In this document: in pieces, positions 1-7,479 of the stretch
Numbering within the stretch: position 1 is the stretch's first letter
Layout of the letters: every line of letters begins with the position of its first letter
Source of the DNA: Hydrogenophaga sp. NFH-34
Lineage (GTDB): Bacteria > Pseudomonadota > Gammaproteobacteria > Burkholderiales > Burkholderiaceae_C
Reading direction: 5' to 3'
Assembly (NCBI RefSeq): GCF_021401345.1
Contig: NZ_JACBGE010000023.1
Coordinates: 28,767 to 92,766 of the forward strand
Length of the DNA stretch: 64,000 bases
Translations under genes and position numbers: made by a program
Notes under the pieces: model-generated
What the model saw: only the letters and a program-made list of their open reading frames with translations
Database searches by the model: none
What the model was told of the DNA's origin: nothing

Positions 1-291
1 CTGGACGCGCAGAAGGTGGCGCTGCCCAGCCGCCTGCTCAGCGGCGGCGAACGCCTGAAAGCCGCCCTGGCCTGCGCGCTCTATGCCGACCCACCACCGC
101 CCCTGCTGCTGCTCGACGAACCCAGCAACCACCTGGACCTGCCTTCGCTGCGCGCGCTGGAAACCCTGCTGACGAGCTACCAGGGTGCCCTGCTGGTAGC
201 GTCACACGATCCGGTGTTTCTGGAGGCGCTGGGATTGACGGATCGGTTGGAGGCGACGGGGAAGGGGTGGCGGTTGGGTGCGGTGGGTTGA
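1..291 (+). CDS. ABC-F family ATPase, C-terminal fragment
   Basis: The reading frame is open from base 1, so the 5' part lies outside the window; 96 residues are visible. They carry the ABC signature (LSGGERLKAALA), a Walker B of the form LLLLDEPSNHLDL and the H-loop histidine in VASHD, in that order. The EPSNHLD sequence is typical of the second ATPase domain of ABC-F proteins, soluble tandem-ATPase factors that act on ribosomes, in some cases giving antibiotic tolerance. No membrane segments are seen. The short tail after the H-loop suggests a plain ABC-F without a long C-terminal extension. Which ABC-F subfamily it belongs to cannot be decided from this piece. Confidence 0.9.
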   Translation: MDAQKVALPSRLLSGGERLKAALACALYADPPPPLLLLDEPSNHLDLPSLRALETLLTSYQGALLVASHDPVFLEALGLTDRLEATGKGWRLGAVG

Positions 292-475
292 AGGGGATGG
301 GCTTCTGTGGGTGTCGGTGCTGCAGCGGTTGCTGTCGGTTGGTCCAACTCATTGACGGACGGGTCTTGGCCAGGAGCGGACCTTGACGAACGGGCGCTTC
401 CCGACAGTCGCTGCTTCCCCGCGAAGTTCTGGACTGCATCCGACCTTGTCAAAGCTCGCGTGAGACAATTTGCTC

Positions 476-495
476 ACATCACTTATCGGTGATGT
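476..495. promoter_or_regulatory. Perfect inverted repeat upstream of the DUF488 gene (operator candidate)
   Basis: ACATCAC (476-482) and GTGATGT (489-495) are perfect reverse complements separated by six bases, ending 18 bases before the GTG start of the DUF488 gene. The rest of the 292-513 gap shows no gene. The placement is that of a repressor operator or a leader hairpin. No T-run follows, so it is not a terminator. The binding protein is unknown. Confidence 0.45.
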
Positions 496-513
496 TCCAA
501 CCCTCGCCTTCTC

Positions 514-996
514 GTGACCACACCTGCGCTCTTTACCTTCGGCTACGAAGGTCTGACCATCGACGGGTTCATCGCCCGCCTGAAGGACTCGCGCGTGAAC
601 CTGATCGTGGACGTGCGCGAGCTGCCACTCTCACGCAAAAAGGGTTTCTCGAAAAGTGCGTTCCGAGAGCATCTGGCTGCGGCAGGCATCGGCTATGAGC
701 ATCGGCCTGCCCTGGGTTGCCCCAAGCCCGTGCGCGACCAATACCGCGAAGACGGCGACTGGGCTGACTACACCCGTGGTTTTCTGGCCCATCTGGGTAC
801 CGTGAAAACCGAGGTGCGGAATCTGGCCGCGACAGCCCGCGACCACCGGGCCTGCCTGGTCTGTTTCGAGGCGGATTTTTCTGCCTGCCACCGCACCTAC
901 GTAGCCCGCGCCGTGCGGGCTGCTGGCGGCCCAGCGGTGCACCATCTGACGGCTAAAACAGTGTTTGCTGACGCGCCAGAGTCTCTGGCAGCTTAG
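514..996 (+). CDS. DUF488 family protein
   Basis: 160 residues beginning with a GTG codon. The N-terminus TFGYEGLTIDGFIARL and the following IVDVREL are hallmarks of DUF488, and the C-terminal half has the conserved ACLVCFEADFSACHR stretch with its Cys and His residues. The biochemical role of the family is not established. Alternative upstream starts are excluded by the noncoding look of 292-513. Its last 44 bases overlap the end of the gene on the opposite strand, so the two genes are convergent and share their 3' ends. DUF488 genes often lie beside genes of unknown function and near defence loci (general knowledge); no defence gene is visible next to this one. Confidence 0.85.
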   Translation: MTTPALFTFGYEGLTIDGFIARLKDSRVNLIVDVRELPLSRKKGFSKSAFREHLAAAGIGYEHRPALGCPKPVRDQYREDGDWADYTRGFLAHLGTVKTEVRNLAATARDHRACLVCFEADFSACHRTYVARAVRAAGGPAVHHLTAKTVFADAPESLAA

Positions 997-1777
997 GCGG
1001 GTACAGCACGCTCACGATCAACCACTGCCCCGGAAAGCGGTGGATGGTCCCCATGAGGAACATGACATCCAGCTCGCTGAACTGGGTGACGAACTTGTGG
1101 CGCATCGCCTCCTGCCAGTCCGGTCGGCGGTGCACGTTCCAGTAAAGCGCCCCCGCTTCCCAGTCCACCAGCTTGTGCCTGAACGCCTTCACCCCCTCCG
1201 GGGTCTGGCATTCGTAGCGGTAGTGGAAGTCGTAGGGGAGCTTCTTGAGCGTCTTGAGGGTGCGCTGATCCTCCACCGCGTCGAACAAGCTGCCCTGTTG
1301 CTGCTCCTGCAGCAGCTTGGCCAGTTCATCTTCCGTCCAGTCGGGAGAGTCCACTGCCTTGATGTCCAGGCCCAGCAAGCGGCTCGGCCTCAACAACCCC
1401 AGGGTCGTTCCATTCGCCTGGCGTGATGCCTCCAGCGCTTCGTACGAATCGAACACAGGAACGCCCTTGATGACCTCGCGGCGGGTCATCCAGTTGTCGC
1501 GCGTGGGAAGCGGATCGCCCTCCACCTCGATCGTGTCCACCGAGATACGGTGGCTTTCGGGCCGGGCATCGTCCTGCGCGCGGCGCACCCGGGCGGAGAT
1601 CCACTGCCACTTCTTGAACTGCTGGTCATCCTCCACCAGCCGGAACGGCACGGGAAACAACCGGATCAAGCACCCATCGTCGGTCATCCCGGCGACGCAG
1701 GAGGTTTCGACATACCGAGCGCTGGGCGACGGGTAGGTCTTGCACAGAATCAGGATGCGTTGGTGGTCTGATGCCAC
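953..1777 (-). CDS. Conserved hypothetical protein, convergent with DUF488
   Basis: 274 residues if translation starts at the GTG at 1775-1777, which has an AGGGAGAA ribosome-binding site about seven bases upstream; an ATG at 1805-1807 would add ten residues but lacks such a site. I do not recognise a named domain. Visible features are an N-terminal ILILCKTYPSPS strand followed by VETSCVAG, many Trp/Arg-rich segments, a middle acidic and Gln-rich run (LLQEQQQGSLFD) and a C-terminal FLMGTIHRFPGQWLIVSVLY strand pair. No signal peptide or membrane segment. It overlaps the DUF488 gene tail-to-tail by 44 bases, which suggests the pair travels as one unit; a functional link is inference. Confidence 0.75.
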   Translation of the reverse strand: MASDHQRILILCKTYPSPSARYVETSCVAGMTDDGCLIRLFPVPFRLVEDDQQFKKWQWISARVRRAQDDARPESHRISVDTIEVEGDPLPTRDNWMTRREVIKGVPVFDSYEALEASRQANGTTLGLLRPSRLLGLDIKAVDSPDWTEDELAKLLQEQQQGSLFDAVEDQRTLKTLKKLPYDFHYRYECQTPEGVKAFRHKLVDWEAGALYWNVHRRPDWQEAMRHKFVTQFSELDVMFLMGTIHRFPGQWLIVSVLYPPKLPETLARQQTLF

Positions 1778-2112
1778 GTGAGTTTCTCCCTGAAAAGACT
1801 GCTCCAACGCAGCCGATTGACCAGCACATCAAACCACAACCATGCTCTCCGATCCAGCGTCGGCAGCGGAAATATCATGGCATCCCCCTGGCAGGAAAAC
1901 AGCACGGCAGAGCTTCCAGAAAAGCGCCCCTATTGGACATAAAACTGGGAGTTCTGTAACCCCGATTCACCTCGGCACGCCCAGTGTTCATGCGGGCCCT
2001 GAGGATTCTTCAGGGTCGACTACTTCTTCGAATAATTCGAGATCCTGACATTCCCGTCGTTAATCCTCCAGCAATTTCCGCCGCCATCGGGGTCAGACCG
2101 TCTACCCTCTAG
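1778..2112. other. Noncoding gap, nothing recognised
   Basis: Upstream region of the preceding minus-strand gene and downstream of the frameshifted small gene. Base composition is less GC-rich than the surroundings. No convincing ORF, RNA gene or terminator was seen; it presumably holds the promoter of the 953-1777 gene. Confidence 0.5.
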
Positions 2113-2410
2113 TCATGGTTCCAGAAGGGACAAAAGGCCCGCTTTCTTGGCGGCTTGCAGTTGCAGAACTGCCGCAACTAGGCGGTAATCTTCATCACTC
2201 ATCCGCAGCAGTTTCTCATTGTCTCGATCGAACCAATCTGGGGGCAGACCGAACCCCTTCGCATAGCGGACGGCATCGGCTTTTGATTCTTTACTTGCCT
2301 TTGTAGCGTGGCTTGCGAAACGCCCCCTTTAAGGCTTCAAGTTGCCCCCGTTCAGTTCCAACCAGGGAACGGGCCAAGAACAGATTGTGGGCACGCGTCG
2401 GTGTCTGCAT
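2113..2410 (-). pseudogene. Frameshifted small gene, family not recognised
   Basis: An ATG at 2408-2410 opens a 39-codon frame (MQTPTRAHNLFLARSLVGTE...) that stops at 2291. Moving by one base at a run of five C's (2323-2327; five G's on the coding strand) continues instead in a frame that reads well through KADAVRYAKGFGLPPDWFD to a TGA at 2113-2115. Without the extra base the product would be 98 residues, with no membrane segment, a basic middle and a Leu/Ala-rich C-terminal helix. The two halves look like one protein broken by a single-base homopolymer insertion, which may be a real mutation or a sequencing error. The start follows the 40-codon ORF upstream by four bases, so the two form a small operon. 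Confidence 0.5.
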
Positions 2411-2414
2411 TGGG

Positions 2415-2537
2415 CTACTTCCTTAAGTTGATACGAGCCATTACCTCTTCCATACTTTCTATTTCCGATAAGCCTCCCCGCTTTAAATCTGCAGTGATTT
2501 TGTCTAACTTGGTCTGCATCCTTCGCTTATCGGTCAC
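2415..2537 (-). CDS. Small hypothetical protein (40 residues)
   Basis: A GTG at 2535-2537 opens a 40-codon frame that reads as a charged helix (KLDKITADLKRGG then SMEEVMARINLRK). Its stop is only four bases before the ATG of the frameshifted small gene, the spacing of a translationally linked pair. Length, charge and pairing resemble a small antitoxin or regulator followed by its partner, but no family is recognised and the idea is inference. Lower GC than the neighbours suggests acquired DNA. Confidence 0.35.
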   Translation of the reverse strand: MTDKRRMQTKLDKITADLKRGGLSEIESMEEVMARINLRK

Positions 2538-2980
2538 GGCGGCGTCGCCCCCTCGGGGCCGAAAAGATTAAAAATGATTGCGCGCACTTGGTATCGAGGC
2601 GGAGGAGTTTATCCCGAAGCTTTTCCTTCGGCCAGCCTTTGGTGCCGAAAAAATAATCTAATTACTTTTCGCTCCTGCCTAGACTGCGTCAGAAACAATA
2701 GTCCAACGGACGTTAAATGCAACGAACTTCGCGGAGGTGCGGAGTGGAATTCTTACCACCATGTCCGCGGGCTTTAGTGCCTTGCAGCACCAGCGCAGCC
2801 GGGTACTCTGTCGGACAATCCCCGGAAAGGCTGCTTTTTGGGCAATGCCATTTCTTGAGACAGACTCAGCGAGTGGCGACTTCTTTGTGGAAGTGGTCGG
2901 TCGACAGAAAAAGCGCCCAGGGCTTCGTTGGGTCGAAACCAGGCCTCGATCACCGGTAGAACGATGGAGCACTTTCAGCC
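2538..2980. other. Lower-GC gap without a supported gene
   Basis: Holds AT-richer DNA than the rest of the window (for example around 2645-2700). A 111-codon frame on the minus strand and shorter plus-strand frames exist but have no family features, codon bias or ribosome-binding site. It probably contains the promoter of the small two-gene unit to its left. Confidence 0.4.
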
Positions 2981-3847
2981 TCAACCGCTCCCCACAACCT
3001 CCCCCACCAACCACGCCTGAAACTCCCCCATCGCCGCGCTGGGGCTGCGCGATTTCAGCCAGGTGAGCCAGTACCGGCCGTGGGCGATCTGCACGTCAAA
3101 GGGTTGCACCAGCCGGCCCTGTTGCAGTTCGGCGGTGAACATGCTGGGCGGCAGTAGCGCGATGCCGAAGCCTTGCACGGCGGCCGAGGCCATGGCCAGT
3201 GAGGTGTCGAACACGGGCCCACGCAGCACGGGCGGCGCCAGCCCGGCGGCCGCGAACCATTGGGGCCATTCGTCGGCGCGGTAGGAGCGCAGCAGGGTTT
3301 CGCCGGCCAGGTCCTGGGGGTTGCGCAGCCGCTGCGCGATCTGGGGGGCGCACACGGGCGTCAGCGGCGCTTGCTGTAGGGGCTCGGCCTGCGTGCCGTG
3401 CCACGAACCGTCGCCGAACCGGATGGCGAAGTCCAGCCCTTCGCCGGCCAGGTTGACGCGGTTGTTGTGCGTCATCAGGCGCAGGTCGACAAACGGGTGG
3501 TCGCGCAGGAAGGCCGGCAGCCGCGGCATCAGCCAGCCGACGGCGTAGGTGCCCACGGCGGCCACGGTGAGCGGCTCGCGCAGGCGGCCTTTTTCAAACT
3601 GGCTGAGGATCGCGCCCATGCGCGCGAAGGATTCGCTGAGCATGGGCAGCAGGGCCAGGCCTTCGTCGGTCAGCGCCAGGCCGCGCGGCAGGCGCCGGAA
3701 CAGGGGCGAGCCCAGGCGCTGCTCCAGGTTCTTGACCTGGGCGCTGATCGCCGATTGGGTCACGTGCAGTTCGGTGGCGGCGAGGGTGAAGCTGAGGTGG
3801 CGGGCCGAGGCTTCAAAGGCGCGCAAGGCGTTCAAGGGCAGGTTCAT
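2981..3847 (-). CDS. ampR: LysR-type regulator, AmpR-like, of the adjacent beta-lactamase
   Basis: 288 residues from the ATG at 3845-3847, chosen because MNLPLNALRAFEASARHLSF aligns with the start of AmpR/GcvA-type regulators; the frame extends 25 codons upstream but those look noncoding. An N-terminal winged helix (about residues 1-60, with THVTQSAIS-like recognition helix) is followed by an effector-binding domain ending in PPSMFTAELQQGRLVQPF. In the AmpR system the regulator senses muropeptides and activates a divergently transcribed beta-lactamase. Here it is divergent from a class A beta-lactamase with 104 bases between start codons, so that role is likely. Cytoplasmic DNA-binding protein. 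Confidence 0.85.
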   Translation of the reverse strand: MNLPLNALRAFEASARHLSFTLAATELHVTQSAISAQVKNLEQRLGSPLFRRLPRGLALTDEGLALLPMLSESFARMGAILSQFEKGRLREPLTVAAVGTYAVGWLMPRLPAFLRDHPFVDLRLMTHNNRVNLAGEGLDFAIRFGDGSWHGTQAEPLQQAPLTPVCAPQIAQRLRNPQDLAGETLLRSYRADEWPQWFAAAGLAPPVLRGPVFDTSLAMASAAVQGFGIALLPPSMFTAELQQGRLVQPFDVQIAHGRYWLTWLKSRSPSAAMGEFQAWLVGEVVGSG

Positions 3848-3848
3848 G

Positions 3849-3865
3849 CCCCAGATTTTCTGGGG
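3849..3865. promoter_or_regulatory. Perfect palindrome at the ampR start codon
   Basis: CCCCAGA TTT TCTGGGG: seven-base arms around a three-base centre, one base upstream of the ampR ATG in the ampR/bla intergenic region. It could be an AmpR autorepression site or a hairpin that hides the ampR ribosome-binding region. It does not obviously match the classical T-N11-A LysR box. Confidence 0.45.
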
Positions 3866-3951
3866 TTTGGCGCCAAAAATCACCGTTTGTCTGGAGCGGC
3901 GGACCGGCCTAGCATCTCCCAATTCTTTCTCTATTTCACAGATCCAATCCC

Positions 3952-4845
3952 ATGAAGCGCCGAGATTTCCACCGGGTGTCGCTGCTGTCCGCCAGCTTGC
4001 TGTTGCCCCAGTTTTCCCGGGCTGCGGCGGCCGAGGCCGGCAGCCCAGACCCGGCCAAGGCCCTGCCCTGGCCGGCGATCGAGGCGCAGAGCCAGGGCCG
4101 CCTGGGCGTGGCGGTGCTGGACACGCAGACGGGCGTGCTCACGGGGCACCGCCTGGATGAACGCTTCCCGATGTGCAGCGCCTTCAAATGGCTGGCGGCG
4201 GCACAGGTGCTGCAGCGGGTGGACCAGGGCGCCGAGCGGCTGGACCGGCGTATCCGCTTCGGGCGCGATGCCTTGCTGCCCTGGTCGCCGGTGACCGAGC
4301 AGCACGCCGATGGCGCGGGCATGCGCTTGGGCGACTTGTGCCTGGCCAGCGTGGCACAGAGCGACAACGCGGCCGCCAACCTGATCCTGCAGACGCTCGG
4401 CGGCCCCGAAGGGCTGACCGCGTTTGCGCGGCAGGCCGGCGACGCCGTCACGCGGCTGGACCGCTGGGAGCCGGCGCTGAACGAAGCCACGCCGGGCGAC
4501 CCGCGCGACACCAGCAGTCCGCGCGCCATGGCGGCGCTGCTGAACCGCTTTGCCCTGGGCAACGCGCTGTCGGCCGGCAGCCGGCAACAACTGGTGCAGT
4601 GGCTGCAGGCCACCCAGACCAATGCCCGGCGCCTGGCGGCCGGCCTGCCCCCGGGCTGGCGCGTGGGCAGCAAAACGGGCACCGGCGCGCACGGCACCAC
4701 CAACGACGTGGGTGTCTATGGGCCCGAGGGGCGCGCGCCCCTGGTGGTGGCCGTGTTCCTGACCGAATCGAAGGCCAGCCTGGCGGTGCGCGAAGCCGCC
4801 ATCGCGCAGGTGGCGGCAGCGGTTTTCAAGGGCTGGGCGCTCTGA
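3952..4845 (+). CDS. bla: Class A serine beta-lactamase
   Basis: 297 residues. The N-terminus MKRRDFHRVSLLSASLL has a twin-arginine motif and hydrophobic core ending near RAAAAEAG, indicating export to the periplasm by Tat. All class A active-site motifs are present in order: SxxK (CSAFKW, about residue 74), SDN (AQSDNAAAN), the ExxLN omega-loop motif (EPALNE) and KTG (SKTGTGAHG). It should hydrolyse beta-lactams through the active-site serine. It is transcribed away from the ampR-like regulator, suggesting inducible expression. The substrate range (penicillinase, extended spectrum) cannot be read from the sequence. Length is normal for the class. Confidence 0.92.
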   Translation: MKRRDFHRVSLLSASLLLPQFSRAAAAEAGSPDPAKALPWPAIEAQSQGRLGVAVLDTQTGVLTGHRLDERFPMCSAFKWLAAAQVLQRVDQGAERLDRRIRFGRDALLPWSPVTEQHADGAGMRLGDLCLASVAQSDNAAANLILQTLGGPEGLTAFARQAGDAVTRLDRWEPALNEATPGDPRDTSSPRAMAALLNRFALGNALSAGSRQQLVQWLQATQTNARRLAAGLPPGWRVGSKTGTGAHGTTNDVGVYGPEGRAPLVVAVFLTESKASLAVREAAIAQVAAAVFKGWAL

Positions 4846-4857
4846 TGCCGGGGCGGG

Positions 4858-5553
4858 TCAGCCTGGCGGCGCCAGCAGCGGCAGCAGGACCCGCTGCCCC
4901 AGCGGCGTGATGGCCACATCCCTGCCTGTCCCCCGCCGCACCCAGCCCTGCGCCACCAGGTGCAGGTACAGCTGGTCGGCCAGCTCGCCCGCCAGGTGGT
5001 CGCGCCGTTCGGACCAGTCCAGGCAGGGGTAGGCGTAGCGCCGTTGCTTGCCGGGCTCGGGCGCGTCGAACCCCAGCCGTTGCAACCACGCGCGGCCGCT
5101 GTCGGTGAGCGTGTAGCCGGGGCTCACCGGCTGCAGCCCCTGGGCCGCCATGAGGCCGTCGAACACCTGCACGCCCAGCCGCCCGGCCAGGTGCCCATAG
5201 CAGCAGCGCGCTGCGCGCAGGCGGGCGCGTTCGGGCGATGCGGCCCATTGCTGTTCATGCTCACCGCGCTCGGCCACCACGGCCAGGGCTTCCAGTGCGT
5301 GGGCCACGTCGGCGTCGGCGAGGCGGTAGTAGCGGTGGCGGCTGCGCGGTTCGCAGACCACGAAGCGCGCTTCGAGCAACTGGGCCAGGTGGCCGCTGGC
5401 GGTGGCGGGCGTCACCGATGCGGCGCGGGCCAGTTCGCTGGCGCTGGCGCATTCGCCGCTGAGCAGGTAGGCCAGCATGCGCGAACGCGCGGGGTCGGCC
5501 ACCATGGCGGCCACGCGGGCAAGGCGGGGTTCGTTCGGGGTGCTGCGGGTCAT
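4858..5553 (-). CDS. ArsR-family winged-helix transcriptional regulator
   Basis: 231 residues from the ATG at 5551-5553. The N-terminal 90 residues form an ArsR-type winged helix (RLARVAAMVADPARSRML, then ELARAASVTPATASGHLAQL as the recognition helix region and RHRYYRLAD as the wing). The 130-residue C-terminal extension (with GYTLTDSGRAWLQRL and CLDWSERRDHL) is longer than in small metal sensors, as in ArsR-like regulators of oxidoreductase genes; the Cys/His residues there could bind a ligand but no metal site is assigned. It is the last gene of a three-gene operon with two ABM-fold proteins (four bases after the preceding stop) and probably controls it. Confidence 0.8.
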   Translation of the reverse strand: MTRSTPNEPRLARVAAMVADPARSRMLAYLLSGECASASELARAASVTPATASGHLAQLLEARFVVCEPRSRHRYYRLADADVAHALEALAVVAERGEHEQQWAASPERARLRAARCCYGHLAGRLGVQVFDGLMAAQGLQPVSPGYTLTDSGRAWLQRLGFDAPEPGKQRRYAYPCLDWSERRDHLAGELADQLYLHLVAQGWVRRGTGRDVAITPLGQRVLLPLLAPPG

Positions 5554-5557
5554 GGCC

Positions 5558-5902
5558 TCAGCGTAGCGCAGCGCGCGAATCGTCGGGCGCCTGTGCGCGG
5601 TCGTGCAGGCCGTAGTCGCGCAGCACGGCGGCCACGCGCAGGCGGTAGTGCGCCAACACGCCGGCGCGGCCCGCCTGCTGCGTGGCGCGGTGGTGTTCGT
5701 GGTTGCGCCAGGCGCACACGGCGGCTTCGTCGCGCCAGAAGCTGAGCGACAGGTAGCGCCCCGGTCGGGCCAGGCTTTCAAAGCGCTCGACCGAGAGGAA
5801 GCCGTCCACGGCTTCCAGTTTGGGCCGCAGGCCGGCCGCGAGGTCGAGGTAAGGCGCGGCCGAACCGTCGTGCGGTTCCACCTCGAAGATGACCGCGATC
5901 AC
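5558..5902 (-). CDS. Antibiotic biosynthesis monooxygenase (ABM) domain protein
   Basis: 114 residues starting with GTG at 5900-5902, overlapping the stop of the upstream NIPSNAP gene (GTGA). Features of the ABM/dimeric alpha-beta barrel fold: VIFEVEPHD first strand, a helix [17 protein letters not shown], and [23 protein letters not shown], the strand-helix segment typical of YgiN/EthD-like proteins. These small enzymes oxidise quinols or aromatic substrates, or bind heme-like compounds; the substrate here is not known. Operon order NIPSNAP, ABM, ArsR suggests one regulated oxidative function. Confidence 0.8.
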   Translation of the reverse strand: MIAVIFEVEPHDGSAAPYLDLAAGLRPKLEAVDGFLSVERFESLARPGRYLSLSFWRDEAAVCAWRNHEHHRATQQAGRAGVLAHYRLRVAAVLRDYGLHDRAQAPDDSRAALR

Positions 5903-6237
5903 GGCGCCACCTGCCGGGCCTGGTGGACGGTGCCGGCCACGTCTTCGAGCCAGCTGCGTTCTTCGCGCAGGATGAAGCGCTGCGTCTGCGCCAGCTCGAA
6001 GTTGGCGCGGCCTTCGGGGTCGTTGCGCAGCACGGCGCGGTAGCGTTCGTAGGCGGCCAGATCGTCAAATCCGACCAGGCCCCAGGCGATGTGGTTGCTG
6101 CCTTCGTGCGGCAGGAAGTAGCCCAGCAGGTTGCCGCCGCAGCGGGGAATGATGCGGCCCCAGGCCTCGGCGTAGCGGTGGAAGGCTTCGCGCTGGAAAG
6201 GGTCGATCTGGTAACGGATGAAGCAGGTGACGGACAT
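5899..6237 (-). CDS. NIPSNAP family protein
   Basis: 112 residues from the ATG at 6235-6237. The open frame continues upstream to 6642, but that part is a remnant of other genes (see next entry). The sequence [17 protein letters not shown], the [20 protein letters not shown] middle and [19 protein letters not shown] are typical of the NIPSNAP family, which shares the dimeric alpha-beta barrel fold with ABM proteins. Function is not well defined. First gene of the NIPSNAP-ABM-ArsR operon; the next start overlaps its stop by four bases. Confidence 0.82.
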   Translation of the reverse strand: MSVTCFIRYQIDPFQREAFHRYAEAWGRIIPRCGGNLLGYFLPHEGSNHIAWGLVGFDDLAAYERYRAVLRNDPEGRANFELAQTQRFILREERSWLEDVAGTVHQARQVAP

Positions 6238-6324
6238 GGTGGCCCTACAGGGGTGGAACAGGGTGTCCACTGTGCAGCGGGCGGGCCTTCGGATGTTTCG
6301 GTGCGGGCCGAAGGGTGCGGCCCG

Positions 6325-6612
6325 CGTGTTGGGGATGGTGCCGGCCTTCTCGGCGGCGAGCAGGTGGCCGATGTCGTGCAGTACCGAAGCGACCGTGGAT
6401 CGGATGCCCTCCACCGCTTCCGAAAACAGCTTGGCCAGGGTGGTGTCGGCGTCGATCTTGTTGCGCTGGCTGAACAGGTCGAGTTCGCGAATCGGGATCG
6501 GCTGCGCGTTGCTCGACGGCTTGAAGCCCGAGAGCTTGGCGAGCTTGAAGACGATCTCGCGCGCGCGGGCCGGTCTTGGCGTCGTTGTAGAAGAAGGATT
6601 CGGGGCGCGGGG
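6325..6612 (-). pseudogene. Decayed phosphonate genes: phnD 3' end joined to a phnZ-like HD fragment
   Basis: Read on the minus strand, about 6601 to 6433 resembles the C-terminus of phosphonate ABC transporter substrate-binding proteins: [12 protein letters not shown], then in another frame [20 protein letters not shown] and [19 protein letters not shown]. The two parts are joined by a frameshift in a CG-dinucleotide run near 6562-6575. Immediately downstream, about 6426 to 6325 reads [19 protein letters not shown], similar to the HD motif of PhnZ-type phosphonate oxygenases. Neither is complete. They face away from phnF, so they look like the leftovers of a phosphonate uptake/catabolism operon removed by deletion. 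The PhnD match is stronger than the PhnZ match. Confidence 0.6.
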
Positions 6613-6672
6613 TGGCCCGGGGTTGTCAAACGCGTGAAACATCGTCGTGATAGCCTGCGGTCAATTTGTGTA

Positions 6673-6686
6673 GACAACTTGTTGTC
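6673..6686. promoter_or_regulatory. Palindromic operator candidate for PhnF
   Basis: GACAAC TT GTTGTC is a perfect inverted repeat inside TGTAGACAACTTGTTGTCGA, 34 bases upstream of the phnF start and between it and the divergent phosphonate remnant. GntR/HutC-type repressors such as PhnF bind short palindromes in this position; assignment is by location and symmetry. Confidence 0.5.
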
Positions 6687-6720
6687 GACCGCCAGCTTAG
6701 GTTTGACCTGTGTCCTTTTC

Positions 6721-7479
6721 ATGACAAGAGCCAGCGCCACCCTTCCCCTGCAATTGCCCGAGCCGGACCACAGCTTCTGGGCCCGCATCGCCCACGAACT
6801 GGCCGACGCCATCCGCCGCGGCGTCTACGTGCCGGGCGAGCGCCTGCCGTCCGAACATTCGCTGGCCGAGCGCTACGGCGTCAACCGCCACACCATCCGC
6901 CGCTCGCTGGCGAGCCTGGGCCAGATCGGCCTGGTGCGCAGCAGCCAGGGCAGCGGCACCTACGTGGAGGATTTCGCCGTCGATCTGGTGCTGGGCCGGC
7001 GCACCCGGCACCGGCAGAACCTCGCGCAGGCCGGCCTGCCGGGTGGCTTCGAAGTGCTCGCCGCCCGCAGTGAGCGCGCCCGCGCCGAGGTGGCCCAGGC
7101 GCTGGGCCTGCGCACCGGCAGCGCGGTGCTGCACCTGCTGGTGATCGGCGACGGCGGGGGCCAGCCGCTGCACGTCAGCGACCGCTACTTCCCGCTGCCG
7201 CGCCTGGCCGGGCTGGACGCCCACGTGCGCGAAAGCGGCTCCATCACCCAGGCCCTGGCCGCGCTGGGCGTGCCCGACTACACGCGGCGCCAGAGCCGCA
7301 TTTCGGCGCGGCTGCCCGAGGCCGCCGTGGCCGCCCACCTGAAGCAGCCGGCCACCCGGCCGGCGCTGTACGTCAGCAGCGTGAACGTCGGCCCCGACGG
7401 CACGCCGATCGAATACGCCTGCACCTGGTTTGCCGGCGACCGAGTCACCCTCACCGTGGACCACGACCATGGCGCATGA
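6721..7479 (+). CDS. phnF: Phosphonate metabolism transcriptional regulator PhnF (GntR/HutC family)
   Basis: 252 residues from the ATG at 6721; the frame is open far upstream but that DNA is antisense to other genes. The N-terminal GntR winged helix (ARIAHELADAIRRGVYVPG, then GERLPSEHSLAERYGVNRHT) is followed by a UTRA ligand-binding domain (about residues 100-250). The family represses phosphonate uptake and degradation genes. The next gene, a DUF1045 protein, starts 11 bases before its stop and phnN follows, the arrangement of proteobacterial phosphonate loci, which supports the PhnF assignment over other HutC-type regulators. Confidence 0.85.
   Translation: MTRASATLPLQLPEPDHSFWARIAHELADAIRRGVYVPGERLPSEHSLAERYGVNRHTIRRSLASLGQIGLVRSSQGSGTYVEDFAVDLVLGRRTRHRQNLAQAGLPGGFEVLAARSERARAEVAQALGLRTGSAVLHLLVIGDGGGQPLHVSDRYFPLPRLAGLDAHVRESGSITQALAALGVPDYTRRQSRISARLPEAAVAAHLKQPATRPALYVSSVNVGPDGTPIEYACTWFAGDRVTLTVDHDHGA

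Noticed and set aside
2679..3014. 111-codon minus-strand frame in the lower-GC gap
   Set aside because: No domain, no ribosome-binding site, and it overlaps the 3' end of ampR.
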